Origin: Bacteroidota bacterium
Lineage (GTDB): Bacteria; Bacteroidota; Bacteroidia; Flavobacteriales_F; PHOS-HE28
DNA: 45,345 nucleotides
NCBI GenBank assembly: GCA_029573495.1
Contig: JAKQEI010000061.1
Coordinates: forward strand, 1-45,345
Direction of reading: 5' to 3'
A program made the translations under genes and the position numbers. Each line of letters begins with the position of its first letter. Position 1 is the stretch's first letter. This document shows, piece after piece, positions 1-8,252 of this stretch. A model generated the notes under the pieces. The model saw only the letters and a program-made list of their open reading frames with translations, was not told the origin of the DNA and did not search any database.

Positions 1-67
1 ATCATCCGAACCTTACGGGCCTGATGCCTGTCGCAGCTTCCTTTGTACTTCCTGATAACCGTTCACC

Positions 68-868
68 ATGAGCCGCACCGCACACGAACTGGACCACCGC
101 ATCGTCGGTGATGACATGCAATGCGTGGAGATCACGCTGGACCCGATGGAGACCGTCATCGCCGAGGCGGGCACCATGATGATGATGGACGAGGGCATCG
201 AGATGAAGACCATCTTCGGCAGCGGCGATGGGAAGGAACAGGGCTTCCTGGACAAGCTTTGGGGCGCTGGCAAGCGCGTGCTCACCGGGGAAAGCCTCTT
301 CATGACGACGTACACGAACATGAGCAGCGTGCGCCGCACGGTCTGGTTCGCTGCGGCCTATCCGGGCAAGATCATGCCCCTGGACCTGTTGGACTACCAA
401 GGCAGGTTGATCTGCCAGAAGGATAGTTTCCTCGCCGCCGCGAAGGGTGTGAGCATCGGGATCGCCTTCCAGAAACGGCTCGGAGCGGGCTTGTTCGGTG
501 GGGAAGGCTTCATCATGCAGAAGTTGGAAGGCGATGGACAGGTGTACATCCACGCTGGCGGAACGACCGTTCAGCGGGAGCTTGCCCCTGGCGAGATGTT
601 ACGCGTGGATACGGGTTGCCTCGTGGCCATGACGCAGACGGTCGACTACGACATCCAGTTCGTGGGTGGTATCAAGAACACCTTGTTCGGTGGAGAGGGT
701 CTCTTCTTCGCGCAATTGCGGGGCCCGGGTCATGTATGGATCCAGAGCCTGCCCTTCAGCCGTTTGGCGGACAACATCATCGCCGCGGCACCGCGAGCCG
801 GTGGTCGCGGAAAAGAGGAAGGCAGCATCCTCGGTGGCCTTGGACGCCTGCTGGACGGGGATAACTGA
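68..868 (+). CDS. AIM24 / TIGR00266 family protein
   Basis: 266 residues. The sequence matches the AIM24 (TIGR00266) family: a Met-rich stretch near residues 30-45 and repeated Gly-rich beta-strand segments such as LFGGEGFIMQKLEG and NTLFGGEGLFFAQLRGPG, which form the duplicated beta-helix-like fold. There is no signal peptide or membrane segment, so it is probably cytosolic. Biochemical function in bacteria is not established; yeast AIM24 is a mitochondrial inner-membrane factor. The ATG at 68 is chosen because family similarity begins within the first 15 residues and a TTCCTTTG box (38-45), one base off the Bacteroidota -7 consensus TAnnTTTG, lies just upstream. It is a single-gene unit followed by a strong inverted repeat. 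Confidence 0.85.
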   Translation: MSRTAHELDHRIVGDDMQCVEITLDPMETVIAEAGTMMMMDEGIEMKTIFGSGDGKEQGFLDKLWGAGKRVLTGESLFMTTYTNMSSVRRTVWFAAAYPGKIMPLDLLDYQGRLICQKDSFLAAAKGVSIGIAFQKRLGAGLFGGEGFIMQKLEGDGQVYIHAGGTTVQRELAPGEMLRVDTGCLVAMTQTVDYDIQFVGGIKNTLFGGEGLFFAQLRGPGHVWIQSLPFSRLADNIIAAAPRAGGRGKEEGSILGGLGRLLDGDN

Positions 869-884
869 TCAGTGGGCAGTTCGA

Positions 885-947
885 AGTAGGCAGTTAGCAG
901 TAGGCAGTAGGTGAAGTTGTGCCACTGCCTACTGCTAACTGCCTACT
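885..947. repeat. Palindrome with arms built of GGCAGTA-type 7-mers
   Basis: A perfect 24-bp inverted repeat (885-908 and 924-947) separated by 15 bp. Each arm is a run of near-identical 7-mers (AGTAGGC / AGTTAGC / AGTAGGC), and the unit continues beyond both arms. It lies between two convergent genes (AIM24 protein and holin-like protein) and could act as a bidirectional transcription stop, but it has no T-run. Its architecture matches the repeats in dnaE and around dinB, although the unit differs. Confidence 0.85.
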
Positions 948-964
948 GCCTACTTACTCTTACC

Positions 965-1339
965 CTAAACCTCTTCGCGCCTCGAGCCGCCGTCGAAGGA
1001 GCTGAGGATGCTGGTGATGAAAGAGAGGAGCAGGCTGAAGCCGAGCGCCCACCAGAAGCTGTCCACCACGAAACCAGGGATCAGCCGGGCTGCGATCAAC
1101 ACGATCACGGCGTTGATGACGAGCAGGAAGAGACCGAGGGTCACCACGGTCACGGGCAATGTGAGCAGGATGAGCAAGGGCTTGAGCACCGCGTTCAACA
1201 GACCGAGCACGGCGGCGACGAGCACAGCGGTGAGCAGGCCATTGGTCTGGCTCATATCACCGAGGCTCACGCCGGGCAGGAGCAGGTCGGTCACCAGGAC
1301 CGCGATGGCGGAGATGATGAGGCGGATGAGGATGTTCAT
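965..1339 (-). CDS. Phage holin family / DUF360-type small membrane protein
   Basis: 124 residues with four hydrophobic segments (about 3-25, 33-52, 55-80 and 88-112), including the family pattern NGLLTAVLVAAVLGLLNAVLKP followed by LP and a GLF.LVINA motif. This is the four-helix 'phage holin family protein' (YvlD/DUF360-like) found widely in bacterial chromosomes away from phages; its role is unknown and the holin name reflects only fold similarity. The C-terminus is short and charged (SRREEV). It stands alone, converging on the AIM24 gene across the repeat at 885-947. Confidence 0.8.
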   Translation of the reverse strand: MNILIRLIISAIAVLVTDLLLPGVSLGDMSQTNGLLTAVLVAAVLGLLNAVLKPLLILLTLPVTVVTLGLFLLVINAVIVLIAARLIPGFVVDSFWWALGFSLLLSFITSILSSFDGGSRREEV

Positions 1340-1415
1340 GGTGTGGTAAAGGTCGGAAAAGCGAAGGAGTGCGCCGAACGGATGCCGTCCAACGCACTCC
1401 TTTCACCGACAGCGA

Positions 1416-2918
1416 TCAGTCCTTCACCAGCTTCTCGGCCACCGACTTTCCACCTTGTTCAATGACGAGGTAATAGGTGCCGGCGGTCTTGTCGCTCAGG
1501 TCAAGCGTGCGCTCGTAGCGACCCTTGAAGCCGGTGATGCGCTCCTCGTACACCTTCACGCCCTTGGCGTCATGAACGTTCACGTACAGGTCGCCCTTCT
1601 CCGCAGCCTCGAAGTGGATGCGGAAGAAGCCGTTGCTCGGGTTGGGGAACACGCGCATGTCATCGAGCTTCAATTCGTTGTCGAGCGACTTCACACCGTT
1701 GTTCCGCAGCAGTTCCTTCTCCTCGGCGCTCAAGGGCTTGCGCTCGATGCGGATCCTCGTTTCCACGCGCATGTCCTTGCCCATGTCGCGGCGTATCTGA
1801 TCCATCTCACGGCGTAGTTCGTTCATCTCCCTCCGCAGCGCCTCACGATCCTCCGGTGCGAAACCCTCGAACCGGAACTCGCGCATGGGGTTGATGGAGA
1901 TCACGTGGTCGAAGTCACGTTCTCCCAACTCGCCGTTCAAGGTCAACGTCCGGCCATCGCGCAGAAGCGTCACCGCCACCGCCTCGCCGGGTTCCATACT
2001 GCGGATGGTCCTGGACAGCGCGTCGAAGTCGGCGATATCGATGTCGTTCACTTTCGTGATCACATCCCCCTTCTGGATGCCCATGGTCTCGGCCGCCGTC
2101 CCGTCCTCCACACTCCCGATCGAAGCCCCTTCACCTTCGCCCTCGCCGGGTGTGACACCGAGGAAGGCGCGCGGCTCCATATCCGCCACATCGCCATAGT
2201 AGTTCTCCATGTCCCATTCAAGATCCCCGTGTCCGGGTTCATGGCGGAAGGTGTAGGCCACGCTATGGGACTCTGCGAGCTCGGTGCTTCCCGACATCTT
2301 CTTCCCATCGCGGTACCACACCACCTTCACCTTGTCGCCCGGCTCATGTTCACCAACGGCATCACCCAGCGCAGCGGGATCAGCAACGGCTGTTCCACCA
2401 ACCTCCACGATCACATCGCCAGTTTCCAAGCCGAGCGCTTCCGCGGGTGTACCCTCCAGCACACCGGTCACATAGACCCCTTTTCCTCCTGGTGCCTTGC
2501 TTCTCTTCGCCTGCTCCGGTGTGAGCGAAGCGGTGGAGACGCCGAGGTAGCCTTTCACTTGGGTGAGGGGTGGCATGGGCGCTCCCGGCGGCATCGGTGG
2601 CAGGGGGGCCATCAGCATGCGCAGCTCCTCATCCGCCTCGTCATCAGAACCGAAGCGGCGGATGTCGATCTGCACATCGCTGTCGTCATCGCTCAGCACC
2701 ATGTGGTCCAGGATCCCGAGTTCACGCATGGCATCATGCATCTGCTCCTCATTGTTCGCATCGAACTCGCGGGTCACACGCTTGGTCTCACCATTCTCGG
2801 TGGTGACGATCTCGATGCGCACCTTCCGTTGTTCGGGTCCTTGTTCCTGCGGTGGGAGCTGGGTGCCGCCACTTTGGAAGACGGCGGCCATCGGCATGAA
2901 GAGGAAAGTCTTGAACAT
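1416..2918 (-). CDS. Secreted protein with two PDZ domains and a T9SS sorting domain
   Basis: 500 residues. The order is: a short hydrophobic N-terminus; an acidic and Pro-rich region; PDZ domain 1 (about 110-200, KGYLGVSTASLTPEQ, GTPAEALGLETGDVI); PDZ domain 2 (about 250-340, FLGVTP, AAETMGIQKGDVI); a charged Arg/Glu coiled-coil-like stretch (about 355-400); and a C-terminal T9SS sorting domain (about 415-500, VFPNPSNGFFRIHF, TAGTYYLVI, ending EKLVKD). It has no protease domain, so the PDZ pair is probably a peptide-binding module exported by T9SS. The N-terminal signal peptide is less typical than in its neighbours. Monocistronic, ATG at 2918. Confidence 0.85.
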   Translation of the reverse strand: MFKTFLFMPMAAVFQSGGTQLPPQEQGPEQRKVRIEIVTTENGETKRVTREFDANNEEQMHDAMRELGILDHMVLSDDDSDVQIDIRRFGSDDEADEELRMLMAPLPPMPPGAPMPPLTQVKGYLGVSTASLTPEQAKRSKAPGGKGVYVTGVLEGTPAEALGLETGDVIVEVGGTAVADPAALGDAVGEHEPGDKVKVVWYRDGKKMSGSTELAESHSVAYTFRHEPGHGDLEWDMENYYGDVADMEPRAFLGVTPGEGEGEGASIGSVEDGTAAETMGIQKGDVITKVNDIDIADFDALSRTIRSMEPGEAVAVTLLRDGRTLTLNGELGERDFDHVISINPMREFRFEGFAPEDREALRREMNELRREMDQIRRDMGKDMRVETRIRIERKPLSAEEKELLRNNGVKSLDNELKLDDMRVFPNPSNGFFRIHFEAAEKGDLYVNVHDAKGVKVYEERITGFKGRYERTLDLSDKTAGTYYLVIEQGGKSVAEKLVKD

Positions 2919-3011
2919 GGCGGGTGTGGTTTGGAAGTCCGAAACTATCCTGCACCCGGACGGATCATCCGAATTGGACCGCGAAGAAGTGTTAAGTGCG
3001 GGACGAACAGT

Positions 3012-3377
3012 TCAACCTTGGGTGAACCGGTCCATGTCGCGGCGGTCGCGCTTGGTGGGACGCCCGGCACCGGGATCGCGATGCTCAGCTTTCGCAAGCC
3101 GCGCGAGTTCCAGCCTTTCAAGGTCCTCGAAGGAGGTTCGTTCCTCGATCAACCCGGGGACGAGCTTCGCGCTGACGCGCGAGGCGGGAATGCCGACGAT
3201 CTCCCAGCTTCTCCAGATGGGTGGTTGGCGGAGACCGATCAAATCGCCGGGCTTCACTTCGGCGGAGGCTTTCACCAGGCGATCACCGAGCTTCACCTGT
3301 TCACGTTTGATGGCGTCGGTTGCGAGGCTGCGGGTCTTGAACAGGCGGACGCACCATAGGTATTTGTCGATGCGCAT
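3012..3377 (-). CDS. S4-domain RNA-binding protein (Hsp15/HslR-like)
   Basis: 121 residues starting MRIDKYLWCVRLFKTRSLAT, the classic S4 RNA-binding opening, with the S4 domain over residues 1-60 and a basic tail (GRPTKRDRRDMDRF) typical of the Hsp15 (HslR) group that binds stalled 50S subunits carrying nascent chains. The open frame runs 27 codons further upstream to 3458, but that extension is translated from the 3' half of tRNA-Arg and its terminator (VTGSSPVG is the translated T-arm), so ATG 3377 is used. Ribosome rescue is inferred from the family. Confidence 0.85.
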   Translation of the reverse strand: MRIDKYLWCVRLFKTRSLATDAIKREQVKLGDRLVKASAEVKPGDLIGLRQPPIWRSWEIVGIPASRVSAKLVPGLIEERTSFEDLERLELARLAKAEHRDPGAGRPTKRDRRDMDRFTQG

Positions 3378-3398
3378 GGAAGAAGTCACATGACCATA

Positions 3399-3424
3399 TG
3401 AAAAGCGGCGCTCGCGCGCCGCTT
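3399..3424 (-). terminator. Rho-independent terminator of tRNA-Arg
   Basis: A GC-rich hairpin with a 9-bp perfect stem (3403-3411 with 3416-3424) and a 4-nt loop, followed on the minus strand by TTTTC. It begins 4 nt after the tRNA 3' end and lies before the S4 gene, so it should separate the two transcripts. Confidence 0.7.
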
Positions 3425-3427
3425 CAG

Positions 3428-3501
3428 TGACCCCGACAGGACTCGAACCTGTAACCAACAGAACCGGAATCTGTCATTCTATCCAATTGAACTACGGGGC
3501 C
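3428..3501 (-). tRNA. tRNA-Arg (anticodon CCG)
   Basis: 74 nt with a full cloverleaf: acceptor stem GGCCCCG pairing with CGGGGTC (one G-U), D-arm GTTC/GAAT, anticodon arm ACAGA-TTCCGGT-TCTGT, T-arm CAGG-TTCGAGT-CCTG and discriminator A. Anticodon CCG reads the Arg codon CGG. CCA is not encoded. It is transcribed away from typA. Confidence 0.95.
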
Positions 3502-3531
3502 GGTCCGCCCGACCGGCTGGTCAAGCGGCGG

Positions 3532-3539
3532 CAAAGATA
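3532..3539 (-). promoter_or_regulatory. -7 element of the tRNA-Arg promoter
   Basis: The minus strand reads TATCTTTG, a perfect match to the Bacteroidota -7 consensus TAnnTTTG, 30 nt upstream of the tRNA 5' end. No clear TTG is seen at -33. Confidence 0.65.
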
Positions 3540-3569
3540 GCGCACGGTCACCATTCCTTCCAGAAAGGC

Positions 3570-3577
3570 TACCTTTG
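3570..3577 (+). promoter_or_regulatory. -7 element of the typA promoter
   Basis: TACCTTTG matches the Bacteroidota consensus TAnnTTTG exactly and ends 27 nt before the typA ATG. It is divergent to the tRNA-Arg promoter, about 30 bp away. A -33 TTG is not evident. Confidence 0.65.
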
Positions 3578-3604
3578 CGGGCCTTTTCCGGCACCCCCTG
3601 TTCC

Positions 3605-5422
3605 ATGACCGAGCTGCGCAACATCGCCATCATCGCCCACGTCGACCACGGTAAGACCACCTTGGTGGACAAGATCCTGCATCAATGCCAGCTGTTCCGG
3701 GAGAACCAGGAGACCCAGGACCTGCTGCTGGACAACAACGATCTGGAGCGGGAGCGGGGCATCACCATCCTCAGCAAGAACGTGAGCGTGCGGTACAAGG
3801 GCGTGAAGATCAACGTGATCGACACTCCGGGCCACAGCGACTTCGGCGGGGAGGTGGAGCGCGTGCTGAACATGGCGGACGGCGTGATCCTGCTGGTGGA
3901 CGCCTTCGAAGGCCCTATGCCGCAGACGCGCTTCGTACTGGGCAAGGCCATTGAGATGGGCCTGAAGCCCGTGGTCGTCATCAACAAGGTGGATAAGCCG
4001 AACTGTACGCCGGACGAAGTGCATGAGGCGGTGTTCGACCTGATGTTCGCCCTGGACGCCAACGAGGACCAGCTGGACTTCCCAGTGGTCTACGGCAGTG
4101 GCAAGGGCGGATGGATGGGACCCGACCCCAAGATCCCGACCGAGGACGTGAGCTACCTGCTCGACGTGATCCTGGAGAAGGTGCCTGCCCCGAAGAAGGT
4201 GGACGGCACCCTGCAGATGCGCATCACGAGCCTTGACTACAGCAGCTTCCAGGGCCGTATCGCCGTGGGCCGCATCAGCCGTGGCAGCATCAAGCCGAAC
4301 CAATTGGTGACCCTTGTGAAGAACGACGGCGGCACAGCGAAGGGTCAGGTGAAGGAGCTGATGACCTTCGAGGGTCTTGGCAAGGTGAAGGTGAAGGAGG
4401 AGATCGGCTGCGGCGAGATCGTTGCCGTGATGGGCCTGGAGAACTTCGACATCGGCGACACCATCGCGGATGCGGAGAACCCGGAGGGCCTGGCCAAGTT
4501 CAAGGTGGACGAGCCAACGATGAGCATGCTCTTCACCATCAACAACTCGCCCTTCTTCGGTCGCGAGGGTCAGTTCGTGACAAGCCGCCACGTGCGCGAC
4601 CGCCTGTTCAAGGAGATCGAGAAGAACCTGGCGATGCGCCTGAAGGAAACGGATAGCCCGGACCGCCTGCTCGTCTTCGGTCGCGGCATCCTGCACCTGA
4701 GCATCCTGGTGGAGACCATGCGCCGCGAGGGTTACGAGTTCCAACTCGGCCAGCCGCAGGTGCTGTACAAGGAGGTGGACGGCCAGCGCCACGAGCCGAT
4801 CGAGACGCTCACCGTACAGGTACCCGAGCAGTTCAGCAGCCGTGTGATCGACCACGTGACGCGCCGGAAGGGCGAGATCCTCAACATCGAGCAGAAGGCC
4901 GACCGGACGGTGCTGGAGTTCAGCATACCTGCGCGCGGCATCATCGGCCTGCGCAACACGCTGCTCACCGCCACGGAAGGGGAGGCCATCGTGGCACACC
5001 GCTTCAAAGGCTACGAGCCGTTCAAAGGGCAGATCGCCTCACCGCGCTCCGGCTGCATCGTCAGCGCGGAGACCGGCACGGCCATCGCCTATGCCATCGA
5101 CAAGCTGCAGGACCGCGGCAAGTTCTTCATCGAACCGGGTGAAGAGGTCTACGCTGGCCAGGTGATCGGCGAAAGCCCGAAGCCCGGTGAAGAACTCGGC
5201 GTGAACGTGATCCGCGTGAAGAAGCTCACGAACATGCGCGCCAGCGGCAGCGACGACAAGGTGAGCATCGCGCCCGCCGTGAAGTTCAGCCTGGAGGAGT
5301 GCATGGAGTACATCGCCGAGGACGAGTACCTCGAGGTGACGCCGAAGAGCCTGCGCATCCGGAAGATCCTGCTTGATGAGAACGAGCGGAAGCGCGCGGC
5401 GAAGAAGCTGCAGGAGGCGTAG
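3605..5422 (+). CDS. typA: Translational GTPase TypA/BipA
   Basis: 605 residues, the usual length for TypA. The G-domain motifs are AHVDHGKTT (G1), the ERGITI switch region, DTPGH (G3) and NKVD (G4). They are followed by the translation-factor beta-barrel (about 205-290), EF-G-like domains III and V, and the TypA-specific C-terminal domain ([23 protein letters not shown]). It is a ribosome-associated GTPase needed under stress, helping 50S assembly. The open frame extends 10 codons upstream, but those residues overlap the promoter box, so ATG 3605 ([12 protein letters not shown]) is used. Monocistronic. Confidence 0.97.
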   Translation: MTELRNIAIIAHVDHGKTTLVDKILHQCQLFRENQETQDLLLDNNDLERERGITILSKNVSVRYKGVKINVIDTPGHSDFGGEVERVLNMADGVILLVDAFEGPMPQTRFVLGKAIEMGLKPVVVINKVDKPNCTPDEVHEAVFDLMFALDANEDQLDFPVVYGSGKGGWMGPDPKIPTEDVSYLLDVILEKVPAPKKVDGTLQMRITSLDYSSFQGRIAVGRISRGSIKPNQLVTLVKNDGGTAKGQVKELMTFEGLGKVKVKEEIGCGEIVAVMGLENFDIGDTIADAENPEGLAKFKVDEPTMSMLFTINNSPFFGREGQFVTSRHVRDRLFKEIEKNLAMRLKETDSPDRLLVFGRGILHLSILVETMRREGYEFQLGQPQVLYKEVDGQRHEPIETLTVQVPEQFSSRVIDHVTRRKGEILNIEQKADRTVLEFSIPARGIIGLRNTLLTATEGEAIVAHRFKGYEPFKGQIASPRSGCIVSAETGTAIAYAIDKLQDRGKFFIEPGEEVYAGQVIGESPKPGEELGVNVIRVKKLTNMRASGSDDKVSIAPAVKFSLEECMEYIAEDEYLEVTPKSLRIRKILLDENERKRAAKKLQEA

Positions 5423-5512
5423 AGCATCCCTGTTCAGAGTGACTTGATCACTCGCTGACCGCCCCGATCGAGCTTTGCCAGCACAGTTGAGCGAGGTGCG
5501 CGAAGCGGTCGT

Positions 5513-7060
5513 TCAGTAACAGAGCAACTTGTTGGTGACGGAGCGGCCGGAAGCATCGGTCAGTCGCACCATGTAGACACTGGGAGGAAGATGCTCCGCA
5601 TGCATCGTGACCGTTCGGTCCGAGGTGCTGTACGTCTCAAGTATTCGGCCCGAAACGTCCATGATCACAACCTTGAATGGTCCGGTCCAGATTGGCGTGA
5701 AGTCGATGGTGATGGTTCTTGCATCGTGGCCGTATCGCACGATGTTCGAGCCTTCCAGGGTCACGTCATCCACGGGAACGCTCCAGCCGTACTTGGCAAC
5801 ATAGAGATGACATATGATGGGTATGCTGCATTGCTCACCGAAGACGTAGATGTTGTCCGAGCCATCCGATCCGATCGAACTGGATGTGGTATGGGTCCAT
5901 GGTTGTGGGCTGAAGTACCTGCCCTCCCATACCAGATCGCCATCAGGGTCGTACCGGAGAACATAGGTGGACCATGAATGGTTGTTCAGGCTATCCGGCC
6001 CGTGGCCAGTGACATGTATGTGGCCGTTGGTGCCAATGGCCAGATCACTCGCACTATCACTCCCTGAAAGAGACCCGTATGTGCGGACCCAGCGGAACCC
6101 ACCGGTGGGCGATAGCGCCAATAGCGCGATGTCAGGTGAGCCGCTATCGTGCTCTTTGCCGAGGATGTAGATGTTTCCGGCTCCGTCAAGTTTCATATCA
6201 ACAACCCTATCCTCGTATGCAATGTCCTCGATGGTGGTCCAGAGCGGGTTCCCCGAAGTGTCGTATGCAGCGCATAGGAAATCGCCTTGCGCGGGACCGT
6301 CATATCGACCGGCGATGATGATCTCCTGCTGTTGGTTGACAACCACTGCATTGGCCCATGACTGATAGCCGGGAGACGTTCTTCTCACCCAGCGTAAAGT
6401 GCCGTCGGGTGTGTATGAGAGCAGTACGATGGTCCCGAGTTCGACATCGACACTTGAGCCGGTCACATATGTATTGCCGTTCAAGTCCACATCCACCGCC
6501 AAGCCGTGATCTCCGAAGGACGACGAGTTATGGTCATATTCCGCAGCCCACAGGAGGTTCCCAAGACTGTCGTAACTGACCGTGGCTGCATCATAGCCGG
6601 TAATCCCGTAGGAAGCACCGGTGACCAGTACGTTCCCATCGTGCCCTATGGCCATGTCCCTTACCGCACATAACGATGACCCGAAGTCGTGATCTACGGA
6701 CCATTGAAGCTCACTGTTGGGTCCATACCGTGCGATATAGAAGCCGATGTCCGATCGGGAAGCGATGTGGACCGCGCCGGACGGAGCCAGCACCACTGCA
6801 CTGTTACTACTGAGACCTGGGATCGGCTCCTGCCAGATCATCTCCCCGCTCGGACCGATCTTGGACAATAGACCACCTCCATCCATACTCGTTGCTGAGA
6901 GTTGGTAGGAGTTGCCGGTTTGGTCCACGGCCATTTCCAAGGCGCGCCCACCCGAAGTCGCCATGGATGAGAACGTTGCCACCCATGCCGGAGGAGGGTC
7001 CTGTGCCAGAATACTGTGGACCAATAGGACCGAAATGGAGGAGAAGAATGATCGTCGCAT
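5513..7060 (-). CDS. T9SS cargo protein with WD/SBBP-like propeller repeats
   Basis: 515 residues with a signal peptide (MRRSFFSSISVLLVHSILAQ). Repeats about 50 residues apart carry patterns such as D..GN.Y..G and G.L.W.R (GNSYQLSATS, GNVLVTGASYG, GNTYVTGSS, GNIYILGKE, GHIHVTGHG). These are the hallmarks of bacterial beta-propeller (SBBP-like) blades. A T9SS sorting domain occupies about 430-515 (VVIMDVSGRILETYS, SVYMVRLTDASG, ending KLLCY). It is predicted to be exported and attached to the cell surface; ligand unknown. The same design is seen in the proteins at 21506, 23163 and 42533. The convergent gap to typA (5423-5512) holds only a weak 6-bp hairpin at 5437-5453. Confidence 0.85.
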   Translation of the reverse strand: MRRSFFSSISVLLVHSILAQDPPPAWVATFSSMATSGGRALEMAVDQTGNSYQLSATSMDGGGLLSKIGPSGEMIWQEPIPGLSSNSAVVLAPSGAVHIASRSDIGFYIARYGPNSELQWSVDHDFGSSLCAVRDMAIGHDGNVLVTGASYGITGYDAATVSYDSLGNLLWAAEYDHNSSSFGDHGLAVDVDLNGNTYVTGSSVDVELGTIVLLSYTPDGTLRWVRRTSPGYQSWANAVVVNQQQEIIIAGRYDGPAQGDFLCAAYDTSGNPLWTTIEDIAYEDRVVDMKLDGAGNIYILGKEHDSGSPDIALLALSPTGGFRWVRTYGSLSGSDSASDLAIGTNGHIHVTGHGPDSLNNHSWSTYVLRYDPDGDLVWEGRYFSPQPWTHTTSSSIGSDGSDNIYVFGEQCSIPIICHLYVAKYGWSVPVDDVTLEGSNIVRYGHDARTITIDFTPIWTGPFKVVIMDVSGRILETYSTSDRTVTMHAEHLPPSVYMVRLTDASGRSVTNKLLCY

Positions 7061-7135
7061 CGGTCAGGTGCCAGCCAAACGCTGCATTTCAGAACTAATT
7101 GTGCTTCAGGTCGGTCGCTTCCCGGGGATCGATGC

Positions 7136-8140
7136 TCAGTTACTGATGAACACGGGTCGTGCTTGATCTCCAACCACGAAAACATAGAGGCCGGTCGCCC
7201 AGCCCTCGATTCCGATGCGAAGAGGTCCTGTCGAGAAAGCCTCGTGTACGATCCTCCCCGTCGGATCAACGACCCGGATGAAGCCTTGTGGTGTAGATGT
7301 GTTGATGGATACCGCCCGACCATCATTGCTCAGGGTGAATGGCGATGTACCGGACTGTGCTGCGAGCGAGGTGGACGCTTCCAGCATCCACGCCAATGCA
7401 TCCTTCACATGCTGGCGGAAGCCCTCATCACCCGTGTAGTTGCTCGCGGCATGGCCTAGCGCCGTGTAGAAGATGTGTGAGCCACTGGGCAACTCCTGGT
7501 ACCAGCTCATCGGTCGCTGGGCGTCGTAGCTGTTCACCAACCCATTCGGGCCGATCGTCTCTTCCACCTCCAGCACCACGTTGTTCGCCGGGTTGAAGTA
7601 GCCGCCCTCCCAGTAGTAGTACTCCTCGTTCTTCAGCCAGGGATCCGGAAGGTTGGAGGTGGACGGGTGCGCTCCGATGTGCATCATCTCATAGGGAGGT
7701 GTGCCGCTCACATGGTTCGGGTCCTCCTGCACGCTCGCACCGATCAGCTCGGCGTAGAAGTCCCAGGTACCCGTGTTATTGCCGTTCGCGGTGCTGTGAC
7801 GATAGGTGTCGCTCGCCGCGTGGATCCCCATGACATGGCCACCTCCGGCGATCCATTGTTCAAAGTTGGTCCGCTGTTCATCGTTGAGGATCGCGTTCCC
7901 GCTGGTATTGCTGAACACGATCGCATCGTACAGGAACAGGCTGCCGGGATCGTTGAACGCGCTGGCGGTCGGGGCATCGTCCACGGTAATACCGAGATCA
8001 AGGCCTATGCTTTGGAACATGGCGAAGGAGACATCGCGCGTGCCATGGTCGAAGCCGGAGGTGGCCGTGAAGTGCAGCAGCCGCTGGGCGTGCACGTTGA
8101 AGCCGCCGGAAACGAAGACAAGGATGATCGTATTGCGCAT
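7136..8140 (-). CDS. ThuA-like domain protein with T9SS sorting domain
   Basis: 334 residues with a signal peptide (MRNTIILVFVSGGFNVHAQ). Residues about 20-255 form a ThuA-like (class I glutamine amidotransferase-like) domain: LLHFTATSGFDHGTRD, the GGGHVMGIHAASDTYRH turn, RPMSWYQEL and IFYTALGHA near its end. Such domains occur in secreted proteins of Bacteroidota and Planctomycetes linked to sugar metabolism; an enzymatic role is not proven. A T9SS sorting domain follows (about 265-334; FIRVVDPTGRIVHEAFS, GLYVFVVGD). Same strand as the propeller protein 75 bp downstream, so they may be co-transcribed. Confidence 0.85.
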   Translation of the reverse strand: MRNTIILVFVSGGFNVHAQRLLHFTATSGFDHGTRDVSFAMFQSIGLDLGITVDDAPTASAFNDPGSLFLYDAIVFSNTSGNAILNDEQRTNFEQWIAGGGHVMGIHAASDTYRHSTANGNNTGTWDFYAELIGASVQEDPNHVSGTPPYEMMHIGAHPSTSNLPDPWLKNEEYYYWEGGYFNPANNVVLEVEETIGPNGLVNSYDAQRPMSWYQELPSGSHIFYTALGHAASNYTGDEGFRQHVKDALAWMLEASTSLAAQSGTSPFTLSNDGRAVSINTSTPQGFIRVVDPTGRIVHEAFSTGPLRIGIEGWATGLYVFVVGDQARPVFISN

Positions 8141-8252
8141 CGCGTGGATGAAAATAATCCATCGCGGATCGAACCTGACCGATGAAGCCGTGTACGGGTG
8201 TGTGCGATCGGCGATCCCGGCGCATCATTCCTAAGTCCCAATACCCACGATC

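Noticed and set aside
1905-3359. Long plus-strand frame across the PDZ and S4 genes.
   Set aside because: Shadow frame; spans two well-supported minus-strand genes and an intergenic region, with no family match.
3378-3458. N-terminal extension of the S4 protein (MVTGSSPVGVTE...).
   Set aside because: Translated from the tRNA-Arg T-arm and its terminator.
3569-4999. Long open frame antisense to typA (476 codons).
   Set aside because: His/Leu/Val-rich shadow of the opposite strand, common in GC-rich genes; no domain and no promoter.
5437-5453. Six-bp hairpin after typA as a terminator.
   Set aside because: Perfect GAGTGA/TCACTC stem but no T-run and low GC content; too weak to call.
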